Source of the DNA: Paragyromitra xinjiangensis
Lineage: Eukaryota > Ascomycota > Pezizomycetes > Pezizales > Discinaceae
DNA: 64,000 nucleotides
Reading direction: 5' to 3'
Assembly (NCBI GenBank): GCA_038503065.1
Contig: JBCAMK010000011.1
Location: forward strand, 1,426,001 to 1,490,000
Within the stretch, counting starts at the first letter, position 1; every line of letters starts with the position of its first letter. This document shows positions 20,022 through 31,446 of the stretch, one piece after another. A program made the translations under genes and the position numbers. The notes beneath the pieces are model-generated. The model saw nothing but the letters and a program-made list of their open reading frames with translations. It had not been told where the DNA came from and did not search any database.

Positions 20022-22315
20022 TATTATTTATTTATTTATTATTTATTTATTGTTCATACTCGCATGCATCCGAAACGGATATGGCGTACAGCAGAAGAAA
20101 ACCCAACAGGAACATAAAAGAAAACAAAACAAAACTAACTAATCCTCCACCAGTTCCAACTCAGCCTCTTCTAGGCTTGTCATCAGTGAATGTGTTAATA
20201 CCCCGATCTAGTGACTCCCTCTCACAGTGTCAAGACTACCCTGGGCATTCTTCCTTTACCATCGCTTGCTTTGTGCCTATAGCACTCCTTCCACCAGGTC
20301 CAAAGACCCCTGAAGGTTGGATATATCGATAAGGGTGGGGTGTAACTTAAGTTACCATGCGATCCTGACGTTCGCTGGCACTAAGTTTGGCTTGGGTGAG
20401 TTTGAGGCAACCAGAGAAGTTACCACGATGCGGTTCGTTACAGTTCTTGCAACGGATGATGGTGTGGAGGCAGGGAGCTCCCTTGATAGTGCAAGAGGAG
20501 GTTGCGCATGAGTGGGAGGATGCTGTATGAGGCCCAGCACAGATGTTGCAGAAGGGTGTCTTGCTGGTACAGCGTTGTTGTGGGTGGCCAAAGGCCAGGC
20601 AGGTAGTGCATTGGGTGTCTGGCCCAAAGCGAAGGTATTTGGTGACTTTGTGACGAAGTCCAAACATGGAGAGCCCTCTCTCAAGGGCAGTGGTGGCAGG
20701 CTGCTTCCCCACAATGGTAAGAACCATAGAGGATGCCTGTTTCCCCTCTCTCTGCTCAGGTCTGGTGAGCCAGCGGGGGTCGCGGAGTAGGGTGGTGCCT
20801 GGGTTAAACTGCTCAACCTCAGATCTGATCTGTTGGAAGCCCTCTTCGCCAGAGGGAATGGAGGTGGGAATGTTGTGCACAACAACTTGGGTCAGGACTG
20901 CTTCCTTCTCCATGCTGTTGGCATTGGGAATGGTGTTGCGAACAACTTCCTCAAGCTTCTGTCTTTGCTTAAGGAGGGAGTCAGAGGTAGTGGAGGTGAC
21001 AGCAATGAGCTGCACATGGTGAGCTGGTGTGAATCGCACCTCTGCAATCAATGGCCTTTCCAGGGCAGCATTGACTGCATTGCGAATGAGGAGTGGGGTG
21101 ATGTCATCAGGAATGGGTAGACCATTCCTGGTGATGATGAGTGTACGGTCGCGTTTTGGGTGTTTTGGTAGGCTTGGAGGCCTTGCTGGCGGGTCTAGGA
21201 GCCCTTTTAGAGGCAACCTGAGCCCAGGAGGTGGTGGCTGGCGGGGGAGGTGGGGGGAGGTTGGCAGAGGTCAGAATGGTTGTGAGAGTCCGTTTCTGTT
21301 CCAGGACTGCAACCTTGGAGGTGAGGGTAGCCACCTTTTCCACTAGAGCTGGGTCATTGTGGAAGGTAGGGGCTGGTGGGGGTGTATTGATGGCTTTTTC
21401 AAGCTGTTTGACGCCTTTTGTGAGTGCTTTGATGAGCCTGTTCTGCTCATCCATCACTGCGAAGAGGGAGGGGTTGTAGTTCTCCCCAGTGCCAATGGCA
21501 CCAAGGCGATCCAAATTGCTGTTAGAATCATCCATCTGGATGACTGGAGGTAGGGTGGTAGAGAAGGTGAGGGGTCCCTCAGTGTCCGTCATGTCAGAGT
21601 CAGACTCTTCCAGGAGGACAGAGCCACTGTCTGTGGGCTCTGTGGCGGGCAGGGAGGCATAGTGAGGTAGGGGGACTGCTGGGCGAAGTGGCAGGGCTTG
21701 TGTAGGTGTTTGCTCTGGGTCTCCATGAAGCAAAGGCGAAAAACGGGTGTTTGGGGGTGTTGTAGGGGCGCCAAACGGCGTTTGGAGCGGGTTTTGAGGT
21801 GAACTAGTCACAGAAGAGGGAGACCTGAAGCCTCTGCCTCTCCCTCTGCCTCTAGTCGAAGAGGAAGACATAGAGGGTCTTGAACCGACAGGAGGAGGTG
21901 GGGTGTATGGGGGGGTTGCTGTGGGGCCCTGGGGGGGTCCCTGGCGGGTAGGGGAGGGTGGGAGCAGGAAGTGTCAACAACTTCTGCAAATCTGCTCGGA
22001 TCCGAACGAACGAGAGGGCGATCGAACGGGCACGGTGAGGGGACTCCAAAAAGCCCGGGGTCAAGTCAATCGGAGTAGTATTGGTGGAGATATGAGGTTT
22101 TGCAATATCTCAGGATTTGGTGAGGTTTTGGGAAAAGAGGGGTAAAATAGCGAATTCGACAACAACTTTTGCAAATCGAGAGCAACCTCGACGTACAATA
22201 GCAGGATCGAACGAGGGCAGCGAGCTGATTCCGAATAATCAAAAATCTCGTTAATCGGAGTAGTATTGGTGGAGTTGTGACCAAAAAGTCACTTTGGCGT
22301 TGTTGTTGTCGGTCT
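20022..22315 (-). mobile_element. ORF1-only LINE e1
   Basis: Inserted in beta ORF2 with a 14-bp target duplication, TGGTTTGATGTGAT, at 20008-20021 and 24567-24580. The right copy follows e2. The 3' tail is (AAAT)n-like (plus strand TTATTATTTATTTATTTATT). ORF1 is followed directly by a 3'UTR with no endonuclease or RT. The 5' leader ends CCAAAAAGTCACTTTGGCG and a TTGTTGTTGTCGGTC terminus, which is the site where e2 inserted. Movement would need enzymes from another LINE. Confidence 0.9.
20347..21871 (-). pseudogene. e1 ORF1 (gag-like), frameshifted
   Basis: Starts MSSSSTRGRGRGRGFRSP (an Arg-Gly-rich N-terminus). A variable Ser/Thr/Pro region, a coiled-coil-like segment and SWAQVASKRAPRP follow. 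The conserved domain (DRTLIITRNGLPIPDDITPL, AEVRFTPAHHVQLIAV) lies in another frame; the shift is near 21110-21150, in an A-rich stretch. The C-terminus has knuckles CTTCLAFGHPQQRC and CKNCNEPHRGNFSGC. It ends SERQDRMVT at 20347. ORF1 proteins bind LINE RNA. Confidence 0.85.
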
Positions 22316-24551
22316 TATTTATTTATTTATTTATTTATATTTCATACTGCATAAATCCGAAACGGATATGGCATACATATAGAGAAAACCAAACAGAAAA
22401 CAAAATCAAAACGCAACTAACTACCCGATTCCTCCCACTGGGTCCAACTCAGCCCTCTACGGCTATTCTTCAGTTTATGTGTTAATACCCCGATCTAGTG
22501 CCCTCTCCCACAGGACAAGACTACCCTGGGCATTCTTCTTTCACCAGCACATGCTTTGTGCCTATAGCACGTCCCTCCAACAATCCGAGCACTGTCAAGG
22601 GAGATGAAGTCGTAAGGGTGGGGGGAGACTTAGATTTGCATGCGATTCTGTCTTTCGCTTGCAGCTAGTCTTGCTGCTGTGAGTTTGAGGCACTCAGGGG
22701 AGTTACCACGATGTTGTTCGCCACAGTTGGCGCAGCGGAGGATGGTGTGGAGGCAGGGAGATCCTTTGACATGGCAGGAAGGTTTGCCGCAGGTGTGTGT
22801 TGACACTGTATGAGGCCCAGCACAGATGGTACAGATAGGGGTCTTGCTGGTACAGCGCTGTTGGTGGTGGCCAAAGGCCAGGCAGTGGGTGCATTGGGTG
22901 TCCTGTCCAAAGCGAAGGTATTTGGAAACCTTGAGGCGGCGTCCGAAAAGGGAGAGCCCTCTCTCAAGGGCAGTGGTGGCAGGTTGTTTCCCCTGGATGG
23001 TAAGAACCATAGAAGAAGCCTGCTTGCCCTCTCTCTGCTCTGGTCTGGTGAGCCAGCGAGGGTCGCGCATGAGGGTGGTGCCAGGGTTGAACTGTTCAAC
23101 CTCTGACCTGATGTGTTGAAATCCTTCTTCGCCAGAAGGAATGGAGGTGGGTACGTTGTGCAGGACAACCTGAAAGAGAGTGACCTCTTTCTCCAGGCTG
23201 TTGGCATTGGGGATGGTGGATCTCACAATCTCCTCAAGCTTTGATCTCTGCTTGAGGAGTGTGTCGGAGGTGGTGGTGGTAACAGCAATGAGCTGCACAT
23301 GGTGAGCAGGTGTAAATCGCACCTCTGCAATCAAGGGGCTTTCTAAGGCTGCATTGACTGCGTTGCGAATGGTGAGTGGGGTGACATCCTCAGGAATGGG
23401 TAGACCATTCCTGGTGATGATAAGGGTGCGGTCGCGCTTGGGAGGGTTGGTGGGTGGTTTGGGGGCCTTGGAGGCCTTGGGGGCGGGTCTGGAGGCCTTT
23501 GGAGGCAACCTGAGCCCATGAGTGAGGTGCAGGTGCTGGGGCAGCAGCTGGTGGTGGGGGGAGGTTGGCAGTGGCCAGAATGCTAGTTAAGGCGCGTTTC
23601 TGCTCCAAGTCTGCCACCTTGGTTGTGAGGGTTGCTACCTTCTCCACAAGAGCTGGGTCGTTGTGAACGGTAGGGGGAGGTGGGGGGTTCCTGGCTGCCT
23701 TCTGAGGCGTCTGATTTCCCTCTCCAGTTGCTTCACATAGAGGCGATACTGGTGGAGGTCTCTGGCAATTTGGATCACAGCATCTGCGATCTTGATAGTG
23801 GTGTTGAGGGTGGGAGCCACGAAGTCATCCATGCTCTCATGCTCTGACTCTGACTCTGTCATCTCATGGTCTTGAGAATCTGGAGGGAGTGGGAGTGACT
23901 CATAGTCCTGAAGGGCAACAGCAGGACGCAGTGGGAGGGTTTGAGTAGGGGTCTGCTCTGGGTCTCCATGGTGGAGGGCAGAAAGTCGCGAATTGGGGGT
24001 GTGGTGGGTGCTGTGGGTGTTGTGGGGGTGGTGAAGGGCGAAATTGCGCCAGGAGAGGGAGACTGAAAGCCTCTGCCTCTCCCTCTGCCTCTGGACGAAG
24101 AGGAAGACATGGAGAATGATCCTGAACCGACAGGAGGAGGTAGGGTGTAGTTGTAGGGCCCTGGGGGGGTCCCTGGCGAAGGGAGAGGGGGTGGTAGAAG
24201 CAGGAAGTGTCAACAACTTCTGCAAATCTGCTCCGATCCGGACGAACGGGAGGGCGATCGAACGGGCGCGCTGTGGGGAGTCCAAAAAGCCCGGGGTCGA
24301 GCTAATCGGACGTAAACTCGTGGAGTTATGAGGTCTTGCAAGATCTCAAAATTTGAGGTGTAGGGGGGGAAAAGAGGGGTAAAACAGCGAATTCAACAAC
24401 AACTTTTGCAAATCGAGAGCGATTTCGACGTGCAATAGCAGGAATGAACGAGGGCAGCGAGGCGAGTCCGAATAACCAAAAAGTAGAGCAATCGGAGTAA
24501 AACTGGTGGAGTTGTGACCAAAAAGTCACTTTGGCGTGGTTGTTGTCGGTC
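22316..24551 (-). mobile_element. ORF1-only LINE e2, inserted at the 5' end of e1
   Basis: Flanked by the 16-bp duplication TTGTTGTTGTCGGTCT at 22300-22315 and 24552-24567. The duplicated sequence is the 5' terminus of e1 plus one flanking base. The tail is TTATTTATTTATTTATTTAT on the plus strand, joined to the e-family 3'UTR. As in e1 and the 1488-1863 fragment, ORF1 runs straight into the 3'UTR. Confidence 0.92.
22630..24110 (-). pseudogene. e2 ORF1 (gag-like), frameshifted at least twice
   Basis: Starts MSSSSSRGRGRGRGFQSPS. A first shift near 23900-24000 moves the frame to one reading ...SRLSALHHGDPEQTPTQ. The frame changes again near 23690 and in GCCTCCAAAGG at about 23508. It then runs intact through KRDRTLIITRNGLPIPEDVT and the knuckles CTHCLAFGHHQQRC and CANCGEQHRGNSPEC to QNRMQI. 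The frameshifts are not the ones in e1, so the two copies decayed separately. Confidence 0.85.
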
Positions 24552-25865
24552 TTGTTGTTGTCGGTCTGGTTTGATGTGATGTGTGGGAGTTCATGTGTGA
24601 TGTTTGTGTGTGGGGGTTGCAACCATTGCGGTGGTATGGGTTGTGGGATGGAGTTGTTGGGTGGGAAAAATGCCTTTGTGAAAATTTGGCATTTATCTTG
24701 GAATTCCGATTTGTCTTCAAGTGTGGGAATGTTGGTGGGGGGAGTGCGTCCTTTGGATTGTTTGATAGTTTTCCAGAGGATGTTGGGATCGTTGGTGTTG
24801 AGTCTTTGTTGCCAGTGGTGTTCTTTGGCAAGTTTGACTTCTTTTTGCCATTTTTTGTGTAGGTTTTTGGCAATGTGTTTGTTTTCTGGTGTGGGGTGCG
24901 TTCTGCTGTATTTGTTCGTGGCATTAAGGGCTTTGCGCAGTTTGGTGAGTTCTTTTGTCCACCATGATTTGGATTTTTGGGAGGGTTTGGACAGAGGGAT
25001 TGCGGCTTCTGTTGCTTGTTGCAGCATGAGAGTTAAAGTTTCGCAGGCTGTTGTGGTTTGGGTTTTGGTTGTGAGTGGCATGTTGTGTATCGGGTGATTT
25101 TGTATTATGCGGTGGAATTTGTCCCAATCTGCCCTGTGGATATCTCTTTTAGGGTGGATGTGGGTGTGTGCGTTTAATACGAAGGTTGTGGTGATGGTTG
25201 CGTGATCTGATCCATCCTTTAGGCCTGAATCGCTTTCCCATAATAGGGCAAGGTGATCAATGCCTTTGGATAGTGTGAGGTCGATTATGGAGGAATTGTT
25301 ACCATTGCGGGGAAAATGTGTGTAGGTTCCTGGGTGGTTGTGGAGGTGGTAGTCTTGTTCTTCCAGCCAGGAGACTAGGAGATTGGATATGGGTCTGGTT
25401 CTGTCGATGGTTGGAAAGTGCAGGTGTGTTTTGGCGCCATACCACCATGTGTGGTGGAGGTTAAAATCTCTGCAGATTAGGTGGTTGGGCAGGAAGGTGT
25501 TGGTGGAAAGATAGTTGTGTGATGATGGTAAGTGATTTGCGTAGATGTTGGTGATGTCGATGGTTAGATTCGGGAGTTTAATTTGTACTGTTAAGCAGTT
25601 GTTAAAGTATGTTGATTTTTGGATTGGATTGAGATGTGATTTGATGTATGTAACGCATTTGGGATTTGGTGATCAAGGTGCAAATAGTGTGAAGTTTGGG
25701 ATTTGAGGTGGTAGACCAGTTGGTAGGCACCAGGGGTCTTGTAGTAGGAGTGCTATTAGGTTTTTGTTCGATGCGGCGTGTTGGGTTACTGAATGGGTAG
25801 AGGCCATTCCTTTGGCACATTTCAGTTGCTGTACCTGGGCTATGCCTGATGATTTGGTTGTCATT

Positions 25866-27299
25866 TTAATTTTTGGTGGTGGGCTTTTTGGAGCGATTTA
25901 CTAGATATAGGGCTCTGGTCTTGGCTTTTTCTGGGCAATCGATGGCTGTGTGTTGATTGGTGTCGCAGCAGGCGCAGCGGAGAGGCATGTGAGTGCATCT
26001 GGCTCCTCCTTTGCAAGTGGGAGTGGAGCATTTGTGGTCTTTTGTGTGATGAGGTTGGGCGCATATGGTGCAGGCGGTGTCGCTTTTGCATGTTGCGTCG
26101 TGGAGTCTGAGTTTTTGGCAGTTGCGGCATTGGGTGGTGGGGTTGATGGGGTGATATTCCCTTGCTTTACATGTGGCGTTAAAGAGGTTGAGGTATGTGA
26201 ATCCGAGTGATTTGAGAGTGTGTTTGGCGGGTATGGCGATGACGATGGAAGAGTGTTTTTTCCCTTTGCGGCCTTCTTCCGTGCTGAGCCATCTGGGTGC
26301 TTGTGCGAGTTCGACTTCGGTGAGGGCTGCTTTGAGTGCATTGGTGATGTCTGTGGTTTGGACTGGTTTGTCATTGAAGTGGGTGGGGACGCTGTCTAGT
26401 ATAAATTTGGACCATCTGCTGTTGACTCTGGTGTTGGTGATGGGAATTTTGAGTAATGTGCAAGCAGAGGTGATTTCGTGTTGGAATTGCGTGAGGAAGG
26501 TGTCCGCTGGTTCGTTGGGTCGTGTGAGGAGCATTAGGTTATCTCCATTGGTTTTCTTGACTGCGAGGATGCAGGTTTTTTGTGCTCCTAGCTTGTTGTT
26601 GATGGCGTCAAGAATTGCGTCTGGTGTAATAGTTGCTGGGAGAGGTTCAGTGAGTTCCAGGATTATTTCTCTTTTGTCTGTGGTGTAGTCCGGTTTATAG
26701 AGGGGTTGGGGTGTTGGTTTTTTGCCCTTTTTGTTTTGGACTTGTTGGAAGGGTGGTTCGCCTGGTGCTGGGGCGGTGATGTTGGCGTAGGAGGTTTGAG
26801 CTCCTTGTTTGGGTTTGGTCTGGTTGGTGAGTTGGGGAGCTTGAATGGTGGGGATGATGGGGGCGGTTGGTGTGGTTTTTGCTGTTTGCAAGCTGTGAAG
26901 TCTGTTGTCTAGGGTGCGAACATCATGTTGAAGTCTTATGTTTTGTGCCTTGATATCGGCGAGTTTGGTGAGGGAGGATTCATGCTGTTTGTGGCTGAAC
27001 TGAATCTGGGTTTTGAGACTGCTTAGCTGTTGTTCGAAGTCTAGCTTAAGGTCTGCAATTTGGCTTTGGATGAGCCAGGCGAGGTAGTTAGTGGCTTTGC
27101 CATGATTGAGGTTCTGAAGTTCCTTGGGCGCAAATTGTGTGAAGTTCATGTCGGAGTTGTATTCTTGTCCTCCGATGTCTTCTTCATCTTCGTCGGCTTC
27201 GCTAGAAGAGCTGCTGTGGTGGGAGGGGGGTTTGTCTGTCATGGGAAGGTCTGCTGCGTCAAAGGCAGAGAGCGCAGTGGAGCCTTCAGCTTGTGACAT
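25866..27299 (-). CDS. LINE beta ORF1 (gag-like), intact
   Basis: 477 aa from MSQAEGSTALSAFDAAD. It has an acidic serine-rich start (SSSSEADEDEEDIGG), an LNHGKATNYLAWLIQSQIADLKLDFEQ helix, then a heptad-rich segment (about residues 85-135) and a Pro/Thr linker. Next is the conserved DKREIILELTEPLPA...RWSKFILDSVPTHF domain, then knuckles QCRNCQKLRLHDATC and CACCDTNQHTAIDC. The first knuckle reads LRLHD where others have LGHHD, keeping the metal ligands. One base separates its TAA from the ORF2 ATG. The intact frame contrasts with the broken ORF2. Confidence 0.88.
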   Translation of the reverse strand: MSQAEGSTALSAFDAADLPMTDKPPSHHSSSSSEADEDEEDIGGQEYNSDMNFTQFAPKELQNLNHGKATNYLAWLIQSQIADLKLDFEQQLSSLKTQIQFSHKQHESSLTKLADIKAQNIRLQHDVRTLDNRLHSLQTAKTTPTAPIIPTIQAPQLTNQTKPKQGAQTSYANITAPAPGEPPFQQVQNKKGKKPTPQPLYKPDYTTDKREIILELTEPLPATITPDAILDAINNKLGAQKTCILAVKKTNGDNLMLLTRPNEPADTFLTQFQHEITSACTLLKIPITNTRVNSRWSKFILDSVPTHFNDKPVQTTDITNALKAALTEVELAQAPRWLSTEEGRKGKKHSSIVIAIPAKHTLKSLGFTYLNLFNATCKAREYHPINPTTQCRNCQKLRLHDATCKSDTACTICAQPHHTKDHKCSTPTCKGGARCTHMPLRCACCDTNQHTAIDCPEKAKTRALYLVNRSKKPTTKN

Positions 27300-27758
27300 T
27301 GGGATTGTTTTACGTTGAATGGGAGGAGAAAGGTGAGAGGAGGTTCGTTTGCGGCCAGCAACCTTTCGTGGGGTTGTTTGGACGCGGACAAAGTGCACTG
27401 GGGTTGCGATGGGTGAGGGGGATCTCCTGGGGGGAGTTTGGGGATCCAGAGTGATGACTCCGATGCAGGAGGAGATAAATTTCCTGAAGCGGGGTAAAAG
27501 TGGTGAGAAAGGAAGCGCAAAGATTAAAGACTTTTTGCTGTGTGTAACGTGGTTGCAACACAGAATTTGGTGTTTTCGGCTATTTCAATCAGCGATGTCA
27601 GGGCATGTGTATTTATTTATTTATTTATTTATTTTTATACGGCCCTGATACAAAGTATATCGCCTCAACCTCCTCCGCTAAATCTCCCCCAAACAAAACA
27701 AAACAAAACAAAAACAAAACAAAACTAAACAACACTAACAATATATAAAAAAACAATA

Positions 27759-30700
27759 TCAAATATCAAGCGCATCCATAAAAGAAAAACAATTTGCAAT
27801 ATTTAAATCATTTCTGAAAAGAAAATCCCATTTGATATCCTGTTGTTCGAAAAATAATGCTCTTTCAGTGATGTAAAGTGGACAGATGAGAATGCGGTGT
27901 TTAGTAGAATCTTCTTCTCCGCATTGGCAGATGGTAGGGGGTTGCCCCGGTAGATGATCGGCTTTGGAAAGTTCGTTTCTGACTTTCCAGATTCTTTTTG
28001 CGCGATGTAAGGGCAGCTGGGCAATTTTTGGGTTTAATCGTTTAGAATGGGGGTGTGGGGGAGCCCATTTTTGATTTAAGGTTTTGCGTGGTTGAAGGGA
28101 TAACCAATTTAATGTGGTTCGCGTCCATTTGCATGGTGATAGGTGGTGTGCTTCTTTGGCTAGGCAATCTGCCGTTTCATTTCCCGTGATGCCTGTGTGT
28201 GATGGAGTCCATTTGCCCATTACTTGGCAGCCAATTGATCGTAAGGTTTGGATCCTAGTGAGGGTGTGCCAGAGGTATTCTCTGTTGGCTGTGGTTGCGC
28301 CTGTTAGCGCCAATAAGGCGTTTTGATTGTCTACGCAAAGGAAGACTGGGGTGGGATGTATGATGTGATTGACAAGTAGATGAGTGGCTTCTTGTATGCC
28401 ATGGATTTCTGCATCTTCGTTTTCGGCGTGATGTGCGATATTGCATTGATGTGAATAATTTTACGTTTCGATTCCGTAGCGGATGTGAATCAAGTGTGCT
28501 GCTACCGATGTGTTTCCATCTTCGGCTTTAGAGCCGTTGGAGTATAGGAGCCAAGCGTTTTCCAATGTGCCAATCCAGGATTTGTGTTCTTGGGCTGTTT
28601 CCTCTTTGGATTTGGAGGATATGAGGATGTTTTCGGATGTGAGATAAATTGGTAAAGAAGGAGGAAGAAGATTTTCGAGGGGTGGGAAATGTGGATATAG
28701 GGGTGTGAGGAGTGAAGCGATGCGTTTGAGTCCAGTTCCTTGGTACTCTTGGTTTTGTGGTAATAGTTTGATCAGGGGAAGGAAGGCTGGATTATGAGGT
28801 CCTGTCTTCAGGATTCTGATTGCGTATTTTTGTGTATACATGTCTAATAGAAGATCTAATGGTGGGAGGGCGGCTTCCGCAAGTAGCTTTTCAAGTTTGG
28901 TTCGCCGAGGAAGTCCTGTGATTAATCTAGCGAGCGAATGATAAGCTGGTTTGATTCTTTCCAGGAGATTGTGTTTGCCTGTCCACCAGAGGGGCGAGCC
29001 CCATAAAAAGTTGGGTATGGCTAGGGCATTGGTAAGTTGATGAAGGTTGAATGGAGTGAGGTTATGTGCTTTGGCCATAGTGCTGAGGCGTTGTGTGATC
29101 GCTCTGAGTCGGTTGGAGGCTTTGTCTATTTGTGGAAGAAAGGAAAGTTTGTCATCAATGTGTATGCCAAGTGATTTGATTACTTGCGAGGGTAATATTT
29201 CAAGGTTGATTGATGGTATGATGAGTGGAATGTCTAATTTCCTGACCGTGGTTTTTGTGAGGAAGTGTATGAGTTCCGTTTTGGGGGGTGAATAATTGAT
29301 GTTGAGATATTTGGCCCTGTTGATTTTGTCTTCGAATCTGTTTTGCAGGGTAATATTGGCGAATTTGGTGCTAAAAGCTCCCTGTAGGAGGGCATCGTCA
29401 TCTATGTAAATAGAAGAATGTTGGAGATTTGAGGGAGAAGGTGCAGCGTCTAGAGCTGCGCTGTATATGGTGAATGCGATTGATGAAATTGGTGAGCCTT
29501 GTGGGAGGCCTTGCGGGAATGGTTTGGGGTTTTCTTTTTGTTGATTGAAGGAGAAGGAAATTGTACGATTGTTGTTGAATTCTTTGTACCAATTGGTGAT
29601 CCAGTTGGGAAATGTATAGTGTTGGAGGATGTGGAGCATTTGTGAGTGAATTACACAATTGAATGCTCCTTCTATGTCCGATGTGAGGAGGGATGGTCTG
29701 ATTTCCCTGTTGCCACTTTTGTTCTTGCTTCTGATGATTTTCCTGTCAAGCCACTCTTGAGCTGTGGTGAGTAGATTGGCTAGGGGATCTATGGCAGATA
29801 TGGAAGTTCTTGCTCCTGTGTGTTGGGAGTTAATTGCGCCTTTTGATGATTGCATAGGCTTCTAGTTTTTTGGCTACGCATTTCTCCAAAAGTTTGCCTA
29901 GGCAGGAAAGTAGGGAGATGGGGCGATAAGCCTTCGGTGTGGAGTAATCGGGTTTGGATGCTTTGGGTATCGGGGTGATGAGGGCGTGTTTCCAGCAGGA
30001 TGGCATAACTGAAAATAGTAATGCTTGATTGAAGATTTTGGGTATGAGGTTGGGGTTGGCGAGGTGTGCTTGGGTGATAATTGGATACGTTATACTGTCT
30101 GCGCCTGGGGCTGAGTTGTTGTTGGTTTTGGTGAGGAGTTTGCTGATATGGTTCGAAGTGATGTATGGGAGTTCGTGTGAGATGTTTGTGTGGGGGGATT
30201 GTAACCATTGGGGTGGTATTGGTTGTGGGGTAGAATTGTTGGAAGGAAAGAATGCTTTTGTGAAGATTTGGCATTTGTCCTGGAATTCGGATTTGTTCTC
30301 GAGTGAGGGGATGTTGGTGGGGGGAGTGCGTCCTTTGGATTGTTTGATGGTTTTCCATAGGATGTTGGGATCGCTGGTATTGAGTCTTTGTTGCCAATGA
30401 TGCTCTTTAGCGAGTTTAACTTCTTTTTGCCATTTTTTGTGTAGATTTTTGGCGATGAGTTTGTTTTCTGGTGTAGGATGTGATCTGCTATATTTATTTG
30501 TGGCGCTGAGGGCCTTTCGTAGTTGGGTGAGTTCTTTTGTCCACCATGACTTGGATTTTTGGGAGGGTTTGGAAAGGGGAATTGCGGCTTCTGTTGCTTG
30601 TTGTAGCAAGAGAGTCAGGGTTTCGCATGCTGAGGTGGTTTGTGCCTTGGTTGTGAGTGGCATGTTATGAATGGGGTGATTTTGTATTATGCGATGGAAT

Positions 30701-31446
30701 TTGTCCCAGTCTGCTCTGTGAATGTCTCTTTTGGGGCGAGAGTGGGTGTGTGCGTTTAGTATGAATGTTGTGGTGATGGTTGTGTGATCCGAGCCATCTT
30801 TGAGGCCTGAGTCGCTTTCCCATAATTGGGCGAGGTGCTCAATGCCTTTGGATAGTGTGAGATCGATTATGGAAGGGTTGTTGCCGTTGCATGGGAAGTG
30901 TGTGTATGTTCCCGGGTGATTGTGGAGGTGGTATGCTTGTTCCTCTAGCCAGGAGACCAGGAGGTTGGATATTGGTCTGGTTCTGTCAATGGTTGAAAAG
31001 TGTAGGTGTGTTTTGGTGCCATACCACCATGTGTGGTGGAGGTTGAAGTCTCCGCAGATGATATGGTTGGATAAGAAGGTGTTGGTGGATAGGTAGTTGT
31101 GCGACGAGGGTAGGTGATTTGCGTAGATGTTGGTTATATCGATTGTTAGGTTTGGGAGTTTGATTTGTACCGTTAGGCAGTTGTTGAAATATGTTGATTT
31201 TTGTATTGGGTCTAGATGTGACTTGATGTAGGTGACACATTTGGGATTTGGTGATAGGGGTGCGAATAGAGTGAAGTTTGGGATTTGAGGTGGTAGGCCA
31301 GTTGGTAAGCACCAAGGGTCTTGTAGTAGGAGTGCTATTAGATTTTTGTTCGATGCGGCGTGTTGGGTTACTGAGTAGGTGGAGGCCATTCCTTTGGCAC
31401 AGTTCAGTTGCTGTACCTGGGCTATGCCTGATTGTTTGGTTGTCAT
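27759..31446 (-). pseudogene. LINE gamma ORF2 (endonuclease-RT-RNase H), two lesions
   Basis: Starts MTTKQSGIAQVQQLNCAKGM, its ATG directly after the ORF1 TAA. Endonuclease motifs are LQDPW, CGDFNLHHTWWYG and GSDHTTI. RT motifs are SDIEGAFNCVIH, GLPQGSPISSIAF and YIDDDALL, so the RT active site is intact. The RNase H first motif is YSNGS (AAC at 28536-28538), losing the usual catalytic Asp; AENEDAEIH, CVDNQN and WTPSHTG remain. The C-terminal zinc-like motif is CQCGEEDSTKHRILIC. An extra A near 29838-29848 shifts the frame (AIIKRRN stop), and CAA to TAA at about 28461 stops it. The full product would be about 1,230 aa. Confidence 0.9.

Larger units (their letters stand above)
15833..25864 (-). 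pseudogene. LINE beta ORF2 (endonuclease-RT-RNase H), interrupted
   Basis: Read in pieces at 25864-24568, 20021-19929 and 18144-15833. Defects: TGA at 25673-25675 (after NFTLFAP) and CRDFN instead of CGDFN in the endonuclease. The RT active site is YIDE (GAA at 17471-17473) where gamma has YIDD. The RNase H motif is YSNGS (AAT, about 16610) instead of YTDGS. A TAA at 16037-16039 precedes the C-terminal zinc-like CQCGEEDSSKHR segment. Element C splits it in ...KIFNQALLHSAMP/LAD..., and e1 splits it after ITSNQ. YIDD is the RT metal-binding motif, so YIDE probably kills polymerisation. Confidence 0.88.
15680..27610 (-). mobile_element. LINE beta: full-length Tad1-like copy with three insertions
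   Basis: The 3' tail (ATTTATTTTTATTTATTTTT on the plus strand) starts at 15680 against the 5' end of alpha. The 5' end at 27610 abuts the 3' tail of gamma. Without element C (18145-19928) and the e1/e2 block (20022-24566) it would be about 5.6 kb. It carries ORF1, ORF2 (endonuclease, RT, RNase H, CCHC-like tail) and a 3'UTR ending in GGCGATATACTTTGTATCAG. ORF2 is defective. Confidence 0.92.
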
